Below, piece after piece: positions 33,737 through 44,628 of a stretch of 64,000 bases of DNA. Position 1 is the first letter of the stretch; every line of letters begins with the position of its first letter. The DNA is from Tenodera sinensis (Eukaryota; Arthropoda; Insecta; Mantodea; Mantidae), in the NCBI GenBank assembly GCA_030765045.1, contig CM060964.1, positions 277,476,388-277,540,387 of the forward strand, read 5' to 3'. Made by a program: the position numbers and the translations under genes. The notes below the pieces were generated by a model that did not search any database, had not been told where the DNA came from, and saw nothing but the letters and a program-made list of their open reading frames with translations.

Positions 33737-34535
33737 TGAGACAGAATATTAAAAGACCCCAAAAGAAAATCGTTTATGTGAATATTTGTTAAGACTGTAG
33801 GTAATTTGTTTTTGATGTTGGTATGAGTTGGTTAAATGACGAAAACGTGTTACTAGTGTTCATTGTTACAAACAATTAAGTTTGTTTAAAGACGTCATAA
33901 ATATTTCCATATTTAATTTTAATATATATGTATAAATAAAAGAATTATGTGTGTTCAATATTGAAAGCGAAGGGAAAATGGCTAAGGATCGCTTCCCTAA
34001 AAATGCGGGAACTATTTGATGAACGCATGCGCGGATAAACACGTGGCAGTCGGAATGCTAGACTCCCAACTAAAAGAATTGGGATTAACGTCTATGTGTT
34101 TGGTGAAGATGGACGTATTTTTATGTGTACGCGTCATAAAATAGTGAAAGTAAATTTACCAAGTGTTTAAACACCGTTAATTTGTGTAAAATAAGTAAGA
34201 CATTAGCTAACTTTAATAAGTTAGCTAATACGAAGTGCGAGTAAATAAAAGGATGTAAAATAGACGAAGTGTAAAGTGATAGAAAACACTTTTAGCGAAA
34301 TATCACTAAATTTTTAGACATTAAACCCCGGCGATGCTAGGGAAGTCGATCCACTGAAATAAAAGACTTACTACTGTAATACGATTTAAATACTGTGAAC
34401 AAGAAGGTGCGAATAAAATATTTCACCAAAGTTAAATCCGAGTGTATGTTCATTCCATCCAGTACCACGACCCGAGATAACAAAAGAGTCAAAAGCTCAT
34501 CACCATCACATTCGTTTAATATAAAAACAGCACCA
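33737..34535 (+). repeat. 5' LTR
   Basis: Starts TGAGACAGAATATTAAAAGA and ends ...acagcacca. TATA-like tataaataaa at 33931-33940 is the probable core promoter for the element RNA. Differs from the 3' LTR by a few substitutions and a 4-bp indel near 33798. Confidence 0.92.
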
Positions 34536-34537
34536 AA

Positions 34538-34552
34538 TGGCTTGCCCAACGT
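34538..34552 (+). promoter_or_regulatory. Primer-binding site candidate
   Basis: tggcttgcccaacgt lies two bases after the 5' LTR and starts with TGG, complementary to the CCA end of a tRNA. The tRNA species was not identified. Confidence 0.6.
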
Positions 34553-34895
34553 AGAGCATGAATTTTGGATGGAATGAAAATCTACGGGAAATGAACTTAC
34601 GTGAAGCACCAAGTGACGCCAAATCTTCGCGCCAAAAAGGAAGAAGACGCCATTAGAACATCGTTTGAAATTTACGGCTTCGGAAACGCCGATGAACGGA
34701 TAATCAATGCGGGAAGACACCAGAGATCGTCTAGCGAAGCCAACCGCCCAGGAGACGCACGTAACTGGATAAATCAACGAGAGAAAAAAGTAGGACCAAA
34801 AATTTTTATGTTCATATTCATTTTATTTTTATGTTACTGCGAAGCGGCAAAATAGTAGGACTTTTAAGCCAAAGTGAACTGAATAAAGAAACTAA

Positions 34896-36883
34896 AATGT
34901 CACAAAAAGAGACCGTCTAGTAACAGGAGTAGGGGAAGGGGCAGATAGACCTAGTTATCAGATAGGAACAGAAAGTGAGGAAGAGCTAGCAATAGGAAAA
35001 TACCAAAGGTTACTAATGATAATGTTTGAAAGACTAGAACAAAGTTTACGTCAGAGTATAGAACAAAAACTAGAACAAAATAAAAAAGAAATAAGTCAGA
35101 AAATGGAACAGAATAGGGCAGAATTAAAACAGGACATAGAACAAAGTTTAGGTCAGAGTATAGGCCAGAAACTAGAACAGAATAAGGAAGAGGTCAGAAA
35201 ATGGAGGAAGTGAGACAAGACTTAGAACAGAAAATGGAATTAGGAAGACAGAACTTAGAACAGAAAATAGAATTAGGAAGACAGGAATGTAAAGAAAATA
35301 TGAAAGTAATGGAAACTAATTTAAAATTAGTACATAAAAACTTAAATGAGACAAAGGAAGCCTTAGAAGCTAGGATAGAAATCATAGGAGATAGGATGAG
35401 AAAAATAGAATCAGAAATGAAAGAAAATAAGATTGTATTAGAAGAAGAAATTGCTAGATGTAGAGATGAAATAACAGAATGTAATGCAAGTGTAGACTGT
35501 AAGATTACAAATGTAAAAGCAGAAATAACTGAGGAATTAAGGAAAGAGATTGAGGTAGTAAAGAAAGGCATTATTAATGAAACTGTAGAACAAATTGTCA
35601 TTCCTAAAATTAAGACTATGGCTGATGTAGTACAGTCACAACAAGATGCTATGAATGATATGAAACAAAGTCACTTAGAAATAAAGAATGATTTAAAATC
35701 AATTTGTGAAGAAATGAGAAAAGGAAAAGAAAGTTTGGCTAATGTAAATGATGTTGTGAATGCACTAAAAAGGCAAAATGATGATTTAGATGTAAGTAAT
35801 GTACAAGATGAGAGTTATTTGAATAATGTACAAAATGTTGACTCACCATATAGAGAAAGGGGTTCACAATTAAACAATGACACAACACACAACACATGCT
35901 ACACCAACAGCATACTACATGAAATCACACCACCTACATTTGACGAGGAGAAGGGAGACGATCCAAAACTCTTTGTTAAAGAAATGGAAGAGTATTTTAA
36001 AGTGAAAAGGATACCAAATGAGCTTAGGATGATGATAGTTAAGAAGAGCTTAAAGAACAAGGCATTAGAATGGCTTAGGTTAACACTAGCTGGTCATGAA
36101 TCGTATAGCTCATTCAGAAATCTATTCCTATCAAGGTATTGGGGCCCAGCTAAACAGAACCAGACAAGGGTAGAGTTAGCGACAGGAAGATATGATCCGA
36201 CCAAAGGGTTATCGCTAGTTGATTATTTTATGAAAATAGCCAACAAAGGGAAGTTATTAGACCCTAACTTGTCGTAAGCAGAGTTAATTACCAGCATAAC
36301 AAGACATTTCCCAGACACGGTGAGAACAGGGTTAATTGTTGCGAGACCAGTAGATTTTGCAGACATGATAGAATTACTAACAGCCTTCGAAACACAAAAT
36401 GGTCGGCCTAATGAACATAGACATAGAAACGGTCATCCAAACTCACCTATCTTAAATAGGAGCACGGCTACAAACATCCAGAATGAGAGAGAAGATAGAA
36501 ATACTAGGAGCACCCATGACAGGGGGAGAGGGGCACACCATTTCCCACAACCACACAATCATGGCGAAAGGATGGAGAACACGAGACAGCGGTACCACGA
36601 CACGATACCAAGGGGTGAATCGAGACACCAAACATATACATATGATCATGGAAGACCAGGAGACCGTACCCATCAAGTGAACCACATACGATTCTGTAGA
36701 GAATACTTGAACAACCGAAGACTGCCATGCAACAGGGGTCCACACCAAAGGGGCGGAGACCAATGGAACACCGAAAACATAAGACAACAGGAACAGGATG
36801 AAAATGTGCCAAATAGGGCAGATGCTGCACAGAATACAGAAACAACAACCACCACCAACACTCAGGGAAATTACCACAACTAA
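34896..36883 (+). pseudogene. Gag polyprotein, long coiled-coil type, frameshifted
   Basis: An ATG at 34896 (MSQKE) is followed at once by a frame change. The body reads GADRPSYQIGTESEEELAIG, then a repetitive coiled coil (EQSLRQSIEQKLEQNKKEIS; EQKMELGRQNLEQKIELGRQ) across another frameshift near 35205. An 8-kDa-like retrotransposon Gag core follows: PPTFDEEKGDDPKLFVKEME, LKNKALEWLRLTLAGHESYS, FRNLFLSRYWGPAKQNQTRV, GRYDPTKGLSLVDYFMKIA. There is a stop at 36275-36277 and then a continuation to 36883 rich in R, H, N, Q. Gag forms the particle core and packages RNA. No canonical CCHC knuckle is visible. Inactive because of two frameshifts and a stop. Confidence 0.85.
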
Positions 36884-36884
36884 G

Positions 36885-37110
36885 TTTGCCCCAATCGAAT
36901 TGATGACCAACACAAAAACCTAAGCAACTGACAGTTAACATCGACACATGACGGCCACACAAAAGGAAAATGGAACTACTGTATATTGGACCGCTGGTCA
37001 TAACAAAACAGCTGGGTGACCATACGTATGAGCTACAGAATACAAATGGCAAGTTGGTAGGAAGATATCATAAAAATAAATTAAAACCATACAAAGAAAG
37101 GACCAAATAG
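36885..37110 (+). pseudogene. Integrase C-terminal scrap
   Basis: Right after Gag: TKFAPIELMTNTK, then a second deletion, then KMELLYIGPLVITKQLGDHT and YELQNTNGKLVGRYHKNKLK, stop at 37108-37110. These match residues of the longer integrase at 63397-64000, so two deletions (gag to integrase, and within integrase) can be located to about 36885 and 36953. Confidence 0.88.
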
Positions 37111-37431
37111 TCTTTGCCAACAAACATGTAAGGCAGGAATAGTAGAGATGATGGAAAATAATAATTTTTAATGGGTTACTTATAGAAGATTATGTTCAGA
37201 TTGGAAAATACAACAAGAAAGAAAATCAACATAGTCATTGGCTATATTGACCACCAAGAGCATTGTCAACAAGGACAGATGAGAATACTGATTGTCAATA
37301 GAGAAGTGAATCATAACGACGAAAAAAAATGTGTTTTTGACATAAGGATGTCAGGGACAAAAATAAAAAGGAAGCAATCGTGATGACAAAGAGAAAATAT
37401 TTTTGACACAAGGGTGTTGAGGGTGAATTAA

Positions 37432-38233
37432 CCCTTCCCGGGCGAAATGCACATATATTCGCAACGCATGGTTATGCGTCAGTTTCGCACAAATTCCTTT
37501 TATACGTTCGCATAAGCTATCGTAGCTGACCTTCACTTCACATAAATGGTCAACAGATGTCATTAGATGAATTTAAGCGCATGTCTGTGCTTAGGTTTGT
37601 GTTTTGTTAGTCGCTACAGAATAATACGTCCTGAGCGGGTAATTTTCTGTGTTGTTTTTCATTATTTTGCTCGTTTTGGTTTGATTTGGAGCATGGTGCG
37701 TAAGAGACTGTATGGGGAGGATGAAATAAGGGCTTGTATAGAATCTGTGCTCAATGAAACAGATGAAAGTGACTTTAGTGCATGGGAAAGGGATGAAAAC
37801 GAAAGTCCTGCAAGTGCGCGCAACAGTGATCTATGTAGCAGCAGGTGTTAGGAAAGAAACTATATATGTTTGTGAAACATGTGATCTGAAACCCTATTTA
37901 CATCCCGATAACTGCTTTGGAGCATACCATACACAAAAAAACTTCAGTGTCACCCAATAAGATGTCTAGGAACTGATGATGCACCCTGCCCTGTAGATAT
38001 GGCAGTTTCAGTTGTTTTGGTACATATGCCAATTTTCATTTAAATAAGTGTAGCCTCAAAAGAAAATACCTCTAATAAAAAGCAATTTTATGACTTAATG
38101 AACATGTATGTGCTTGGTTATACGTTTTCAACAATTTAGTACACAAAATAGTATCATATGTGCCTTATTTTGAATAATATTCATGTTTTAAAATACTTGA
38201 GAAAACTAGGAAAATAATTACACCCAGGAAGGG
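37432..38233 (+). mobile_element. Internally deleted piggyBac derivative
   Basis: Bounded by TTAA at 37428-37431 and 38234-38237, with ends CCCTTCCCGGG / CCCAGGAAGGG. The 802-bp body keeps the transposase N-terminus, MVRKRLYGEDEIRACIESVL NETDESDFS (37693 on, shown in two parts), fused to the C-terminal cysteine-rich end, YVCETCDLKPYLHPDNCFGA YH (about 37865 on). The DDD core is gone, so it is non-autonomous. The other LTR-element copy has the unfilled site (complement of about 63075-63095, gggtgaattgagaagaaaaa), confirming the TTAA insertion. Confidence 0.93.
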
Positions 38234-38669
38234 TTAAGAAGAAAAATAATATAGTTGCAGAATAATTATAAATATAGAAGTTTTCTCTTATAAAGATAAG
38301 AGATAAAGAGGTGACAATTAGTGAAGTAAGAAAAACCATAGTCAGAAAAGCAATGCCCATGAATTAAGATGGATATAGCCAATGTTAAGCTTGAAGAAAT
38401 GTCGAACTAAACAATTGTGAATAAGAACCCAATGTCACAATAGCATCATTAGTAACATCAGAGTTTAAGAATTGACTCAACGACCTGCCTATACATAATA
38501 AGCTTGCAAGACAGAGGACAAAGAAATGAATAAAATTGCCATAAATGTGATCATAATCATTAGCTCAAGATTTGTATCCCTTTTTTTCTCTCCTCATAAC
38601 AAAGAACATAAGTCAAAAGCCACACAATAAACCATGATACACTTAAATTATATTTGTGTCAATGTCAAA

Positions 38670-38757
38670 TGTATAATAACTGAATAAGTGTTGTATAATA
38701 ACTGAACATGTGTTGTATAATAACTGAATATGTATTGTGTAGTAACTGAATATGTGA
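38670..38757 (-). repeat. 22-bp minisatellite, 4 units
   Basis: Four 22-bp units of the type tgtataataactgaatatgt plus two bases, near the 3' end of the LTR element. The homologous array in the other copy (62252-62625, inverted) has 17 units. Confidence 0.93.
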
Positions 38758-38915
38758 AATATATAAAGACATGCTGTGTCATGCCAAAACAAGAGACAAA
38801 AACATACAGCAAAGAAGACTGTAAAGAAAAAAGTATTGTACAAAGTGATTGTATCAGAGGAATAGGGAGAAGTGTTGTATTGTGTTTCAAGATTGTAAAT
38901 ATAGGTGACAACTTG

Positions 38916-38936
38916 AAAAGCAAAACAAGGGGCATG
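38916..38936 (+). promoter_or_regulatory. Polypurine tract
   Basis: aaaagcaaaacaagggg followed by catg directly before the 3' LTR. It is the usual primer for plus-strand DNA synthesis and is conserved in the second copy at 62068-62085 on the other strand. Confidence 0.75.
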
Positions 38937-39729
38937 TGAGACAGAATATTAAAAGACCCCAAAAGAAAATTGTTTATGTGAATATTTGTTAAGAGTGTAA
39001 TTTGTTTTTGATGTTGGTATGAGTTGGTTAAATGACGAAAACGTGTTACTAATGTTCATTGTTACAAACAATCAAGTTTGTTTAAAGACGTCATAAATAT
39101 TTCCATAATTTAATTTTAATATATATGTATAAATAAAAGAATTATATGTGTTCAATATTGAAAGCGAAGGGAAAATGGCTAAGGATCGCTTCCCTAACAA
39201 TGCGGGAACTATTTGATGAACGCATGCGCGGATGTACACGTGGCAGTCGGAATGCTAGACTCCCAACTAAAAGAATTGGGATTAACGTCTATGTGTTTGG
39301 TGAAGATGGACGTATTTTTATGTGTACGCGTCATAAAATAGTGAAAGTAAATTTACTAAGTGTTTAAAGACCGTTAATTTGTGTAAAATAAGTAAGACAT
39401 TAGCTAACTTTAATAAGTTAGTTAATACGATGTGCGAGTAAATAAAAGGACGCAAAATAGACGAAGTGTAAAGTGATAGAAAACACTTTTAGCGAAATAT
39501 CACTAAATTTTTAGATATTAAATCCCGGCGATGCTAGGGAAGTCGATCCACTGAAATAAAAGACTTACTACTGTAATACGATTTAAATACTGTGAACAAG
39601 AAGGTGCGAATAAAATATTTCACCAAAGTTAAATCCGAGTGTATGTTCATTCCATCCAGTACCACAACCCGAGATAACAAAAGAGTCAAAAGCTCATCAC
39701 CATCACCGTGATACAGAAAAACAGCACCA
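38937..39729 (+). repeat. 3' LTR
   Basis: 793 bp, TGAGACAG...GCACCA, matching the 5' LTR almost throughout. The last about 35 bases differ most (accgtgatacagaa in place of acattcgtttaatata). TATA-like tataaataaa at 39128-39137. Confidence 0.92.
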
Positions 39730-39920
39730 GCCTTGTAACTTTTCCCACCATTTTATGAATGCTGCAGTACAACTGCAATTTTACAACTGAATGTTCTATA
39801 AGATATTAATTGCATATGCTAAAAATAAAGCAGAGAACACACCTACCTCAATTGTCAATCATGCCTCCGAAAATGAATATTTTCCCTTTAAATATTCACA
39901 TTCAAAGGTATCTCGATAAA
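39730..39920 (+). repeat. Large palindrome, left arm, inner part
   Basis: Continues the arm from 33736. gccttgtaacttttccc here pairs with aaaagttacaaggc at about 42394-42407, and the pairing runs through 'caattgtcaatca' and 'ccctttaaatattcacattc' to the right arm at about 42232. Weaker pairing may continue to 40150 against 40425-40812. Confidence 0.8.
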
Positions 39921-40815
39921 TTTCATAGACTTTTACCATGTTCGGAGATATATATATATCAGAGTCTATTAGTTTAAAATGCATTTTAATGGTCATAAAA
40001 TGCATTGTTACAAGATCTCAATGCCAGTGAATAACGTAATTAATGATACTTTAAGCAGAACACAATGCAGCTGTAGATTACTCCAATGTGAAGGAATTGT
40101 TTGTGCCTATGATGTTGCACCTATACTCCATCCAGCCTTAGATCCGCCCCTTGTATCCCTCCGCGATAACCTGCGACTAATTCAAAACAAAACACGCCAC
40201 GTAGATTCATGCCTCATGTTTATGTTGCAACAGAGCGATATTTATTCAGGAGTTTTAGGAATATTGCTGCTATTGCGTTACATTCAAGTAGTGTTTATGA
40301 GGGTTATCATACATCTTGAAAACTCGCAAATAATCACTGATATTTAGGGTACTACATTTCATGGTGTGCTTTGGTTTAGGCGTATCACCGGTTAGTTGTT
40401 GACGGCTTGTGTTTACACCAAGTGCGGATCTAAGGGTGGAGCAATTATAGAAAAAAAGGTTTTTACCATTTCTAACGTGCTGCAAATTTTCCGCCTTACA
40501 GTGAAATTATCTGCCAAGTTAGTGACAACAAGTATAACATATGGTGCAGTGCAAATGCCCATGTGAAGCATTGCTGACTGTGAAATTCAGAATTGTTAGC
40601 TGCCAGGGGTTAGATCCTCGCCTTTCTCATTTTTATTTTCTGAAATACGAAATTAACAAACATGTTTAATTCTGTACAGCTTTTTATCAGGAATGAAGAA
40701 TCGGATGAAGGTACACTGCTAGAAATTTAGTTCATGGGGACATGGCAATGCTACAGTTCCTTCACATTGAAGTAATCTATAGCTGAATTGTGTTCTCCTT
40801 AAAGTATCATAAACG
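39921..40815. other. Palindrome centre, non-coding
   Basis: No gene recognised. A second inverted pair lies here: 40043-40101 (gatactttaagcagaacaca on) against 40751-40812, and 40131-40150 against 40425-40443 (gcggatctaagggtggagc). Between 40444 and 40750 is an extra segment with a B-box-like ggttagatcctcg (about 40610), perhaps a SINE inserted in the right side. Confidence 0.55.
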
Positions 40816-40829
40816 CTTATATACAGAGA

Positions 40830-42040
40830 GATCCAAATACATGGAAACCTCTGCGTGGTGATTTTCTACTGCGCACATGGAACCACAATAACAGCAGCCA
40901 ATATACACAAGGTCACGAGCATGGCTTGTTTTTCTCTGCTCTGATCACAATCAGTATTGAGCTGACGCGATATCATGCAGGTGCATTATTACCAGTGCGC
41001 TTTATTATTTAGTCCTGCACTTAGTCACAAAGTGTATTATGGCTTAGCATTTGTTTTCTACTGCATAGCGTGCATTTATTTATGATTCATATGTGTTAAC
41101 TCAGTCAGCTTGCCAGGTTGCGATTTGCAGAAAGATTTCCAGGTGTAAAAGTTCCAGGCTGTACAACAATCCATAAACTTTACAATAAATTTCAGGCCAC
41201 AGAAATCTAAAAGACAGCGTATGATTCTTACCAAAGAAACATTTAGACGACATCGGTCATCGCTTGGAGAATTCCCCCCCAAAAATGCTTAGGTATCTTT
41301 CACAACAGGTAGGCGTTTCTTATGGCTCTTTGCAAAGAGCTACTAAATTGCTGAAGTAAAAATCATATAAAATAACTGTGGCACATACTCTTCAACCAGG
41401 TGATCCTGTAATTAGGCCCACATTTTGTGAGTGGTCTCTCAATAGTGTATACAATGGCAAAATTGACCCACATTTAGTATTTTTCATGGACGAGGCTTGG
41501 TTCCTCATTCATGGACGTGTGTACACAAAATAATCGTTATTGGAGCTCTGAGAAATCTAATATTGTTCATGAAATACCCCTTTATGACCAAAAAAAATTG
41601 GTGTATGGTGCGCCATTAGTGGAGAAAGAGTTATAGGCCCAATTTTTTTTGAGTCAACAGTTGATGCCCATACATACTTAAATACAATTTTGCCCGCTTT
41701 TTTTAGAGAATTAACTGACAGGGAGTATGATTTTGTCTTTTTCAACAAGACTGCAATAGCTCATACGCCAAATCTTTTAGGTAAAACAGTTGAAAGTGTG
41801 CTTTAGGGCAGAATTATTAGTAGAACTTTGGCCCCCTGCGATTTCTATCTCTGGGATAACTTAAAGCATAAAGTGTACAAGACAAACCCACACACCCTGG
41901 AAGAATTAAAACAAAATATCCGCCAGGAAATTGCCAGCATTTCTCAACCTGAACTAAGGCAAGTGATTGATAATTTCCTAAAGAGGTGCCAAAAATGTAT
42001 GAACGACGATGGTGGCCAGTTTCAGCATCTGCTTTAATTA
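40830..42040 (+). mobile_element. mariner/Tc1-superfamily element in the palindrome's right arm
   Basis: Coding remnant on the plus strand: RFAERFPGVKVPGCTTIHKL (about 41117), SSLGEFPPKMLRYLSQQVGV (after frame correction), LVFFMDEAWFLIHGRVYT (41477; first Asp intact), WCAISGERVIGPIFFESTVD, FVFFNKTAIAHTPNLL where the usual second Asp (QQDGATAHT) is lost, LAPCDFYLWDNLKHKVYKTN (third Asp intact, preceded by a small deletion), and a helical tail ending at 42037. Same broad group as 27401-28745. Several stops. The ends were not resolved. Confidence 0.75.
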
Positions 42041-42231
42041 GGCTGGTAAATAAAGCCTTTAAAAGTAGTTTTAAAAATGTTGTATGGTTTTATCCGCACT
42101 GTTCTATGACAGTGGCAGTCAGTGACGAGTGCAGAGGACTTGTACAGACAAAACACAGCACAGCCAGTTCACAGTCTTATGGATCACCTGTTACATCTGA
42201 ACGTGGTAATAGTCTACAATGTGTATAGAAA

Positions 42232-42968
42232 TGCCTTCAAATGTGAATATTTAAAGGGAAATATTAATTCCGGGAGACGTGATTGACAGTTGAGGTAGGC
42301 ATGTTTTCTGCTTTATTTTCAGCTATTTGTAATTAACATCTTATAAAACATTGTTGTAAAATTGCAGTCGCACTGCAGCTTTCATAAGACAGCAGGAAAA
42401 GTTACAAGGCTGTGGGGAAAAAAATACCTAAATGAGGAGCTTTATCAGAAATAGATTCCATTAGTTTGTATAATTTTTTATTTTGCACAGGTTATATAAA
42501 TATAGATGTTGCGGTTAGGAAAGAAAAAAGGAAAAGAGAAATAAAAAAGAATGTTAAATGGGATTTGAACTAATTTTAGCCCACAACTGTTGATTCGCAC
42601 AAACACGCCTTAACGATTTCGGCTATAGCAAACACAGGGATTGGGTGTCACTGATTAAACTTACATCTGTAAGCTAGCACCCAACACTGGAAGCATTTTG
42701 AGTTCTAGTCCACAACTTAATAGAAACACAATAAGACCATATTTTCTGCAGGTGCAATGAAGTTGAATTTGCAATATTTGCCTGTTAATGTAGAAGGATT
42801 GCTGAAATATTGCTTTTCAAAACTGCAAGGTGAGCCTATGGCTGTCATATCTTCTGAACATCAAGGGAAGTATATGGCTAATCTAACTTCATACCATCTA
42901 TGTAAGTATGCTAGAGCATTAGGTGACCCTTCCCATAGGTCTCACTAAAGTTGCATATTTACTTTTGT
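42232..42968 (-). repeat. Large palindrome, right arm
   Basis: Reverse-complement partner of 39920-39730 plus 33736-33152. The outer end is acttttgt (42961-42968). It contains the inverted tRNA-like block (gatttgaactaattttagcc at about 42560). No LTR element is inserted here, so it gives the uninterrupted arm sequence across the LTR insertion site (aaaagttacaaggctgtggg). Confidence 0.85.
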
Positions 42969-43008
42969 ACCTTTAACAAATAGATAGATAGATGGATGGA
43001 TGGATGGG

Positions 43009-43398
43009 TGGGTTGGGTTGGGTAGGGTTGGGTAGGGTAGGGTTGGGTTGGGTTGGGTTGGGTTGGGTTGGGTTGGGTTGGGTTGGGTTGGGTTGGGTTG
43101 GGTTGGGTTGGGTTGGGTTGGGTTGGGTTGGGTTGGGTTGGGTTGGGTTGGGTTGGGTTGGGTTGGGTTGGGTTGGGTTGGGTTGGGTTGGGTTGGGTTG
43201 GGTTGGGTTGGGTTGGGTTGGGTTGGGTTGGGTTGGGTTGGGTTGGGTTGGGTTGGGTTGGGTTGGGTTGGGTTGGGTTGGGTTGGGTTGGGTTGGGTTG
43301 GGTTGGGTTGGGTTGGGTTGGGTTGGGTTGGGTTGGGTTGGGTTGGGTTGGGTTGGGTTGGGTTGGGTTGGGTTGGGTTGGGTTGGGTTGGGTTGGGT
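43009..43398 (+). repeat. (TTGGG)n array, about 78 units
   Basis: 390 bp of GGGTT/TTGGG units, uniform except for three TAGGG units near the left end (43023-43040). The left flank grades from GATA through GATG and GGTG into TTGGG; the right flank is ttagattgatagataatctg. The G strand has GGG runs every five bases and should form G-quadruplexes. It lies directly beyond the 3' end of the minus-strand LINE at 43405-48840. Frames through it (WVGLG or PTQPN repeats) are artefacts of the repeat. Confidence 0.98.
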
Positions 43399-43660
43399 TA
43401 GATTGATAGATAATCTGCATTTATTAATCCTGATACCTAATTTCTTACATCAGGATAGTTAATTATTATATTGAAAAAAATTTTTTTTACATTCCTTTAA
43501 CAATATTTATGTTGCAGAAAATGAAATCTAAATACTAACATAACACTTAATCTAAACAAGTAAATTGATAATGTTCATATGATTTGTTATATAGTTTGTC
43601 TTCTTCCTCTTAGAGAAACTACATAATGTTTCCTTCAAATATTGGGGTGTCGACTCTTTG

Positions 43661-44600
43661 TTAATGATTAGTTCTAATTGTTATAGGTGTATTCAGCCTT
43701 ATGGATCTTCTTGGAGTATTTGATGCAGCAATAGGTTGGATGTGTATTGGTCTTGATCTTCTGTATTCCGTGATTGCTTGTTTCGATATTTTATTAGTTA
43801 GAATTTGTAGACTCTTCAATAAGTTTTTATTTAATAGTATTTCTTGCAAAGTATAGCCTTGTATTGCTAGTCGTTCGTTTTCTACTAATTCTGAAAATTT
43901 TACACACTCCAATATATTGTGTTCCGGCATATCTATAGTTTCACAGGTCTCACAGATGTTCGTAGGAGATTTATTTATTTTGTAAAAATAGGTGTTGTAT
44001 GGGCCATGTCCAGTCAAGAAATGAATTAGTGCTTCTGTTGGATTCAGATGTTTCATTTTTAATCTTTTATTTATTTTAGGGAATATATTGTAGACTCTTC
44101 TCCTTTCTTTGATGTTATCCCATTCATTTTGCCAATCTCTTAAAAGAGCTCTTTTTATGTCTACTTTGGTTTGACAATTTATTCCTATTATATCCTTTAC
44201 TTTTTCTGAGTTTTCTTTTCTCAACCAGTATATGGTTCCTTTTTTACGAATTTGTAAATCTATTGGCCATATTGCCATAATTACTAATAACGCCATAGTT
44301 GGGGTGTTATTGGTTGCACCTGTGAATCTTAGTAGTATTTTTCTATGTGTTCTTCTTAACAAACGTTTTATATTTTCATTTTGGGCACAGTGTGCCCATA
44401 CACCTGCTGCGTAGCTCATGATGGCGGACATTATAGTGTTATTATATGCTCTAATGTGAAGAAGTGGTAGATGAAATCTATTTTGTCCGATGTTGCTGAT
44501 TTGCATCATTATTTTTTCGGCTGTAGTACGTACAGTTTCCACATGATGTTTGAAATAATTTTTTTCATCTATATGGAAACCTAAATATTTTGTAACATGT
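43661..44600 (-). pseudogene. R1-like LINE C-terminal domain
   Basis: Begins with the post-RT motif VTKYLGFHIDEKNYFKHHVE and continues in one frame: SAIMSYAAGVWAHCAQNENI, LLRFTGATNNTPTMALLVIM, ALIHFLTGHGPYNTYFYKIN, then a zinc-knuckle-like CETCETIDMPEHNILEC, ending QPIAASNTPRRSIRLN...RTNH. In the family this region follows the thumb and helps bind RNA or target. It is open over about 310 residues, the best-preserved part of the element. Confidence 0.8.
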
Positions 44601-44628
44601 GATCTCTATATATTAATGCCATTTATTT

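Larger units (their letters stand above)
33737..39729 (+). mobile_element. LTR retrotransposon (Ty3/gypsy-like), copy 1, pol deleted
   Basis: A 5,993-bp element with direct LTRs of 799 and 793 bp that are about 97% alike by eye, TG...CA ends, and a 4-bp target duplication gcct (33733-33736 and 39730-39733). Order: 5' LTR, primer-binding site, broken gag, junction with the very end of integrase, a long non-coding region that received a piggyBac derivative, a four-unit minisatellite, polypurine tract, 3' LTR. Protease, RT, RNase H and most of integrase are missing. It inserted into the left arm of a large palindrome. Confidence 0.93.

Noticed and set aside
36452..37052. Minus-strand frames opposite gag of the LTR element
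   Set aside because: Antisense shadows of the Gag C-terminus and integrase scrap; hydrophobic composition reflects the complement of R/H/N/Q-rich codons.
37684..37851. A separate small host gene with an acidic N-terminus
   Set aside because: It is the piggyBac transposase N-terminus inside TTAA-bounded ends.
39979..40347. 122-residue plus-strand frame
   Set aside because: No recognisable motif; it lies in the palindrome centre, where half of it is paired with the other arm.
42959..43462. Long frames on both strands through the TTGGG array (PTQPN and WVGLG repeats)
   Set aside because: A 5-bp repeat without stops is open in all frames. Nothing else suggests a protein.
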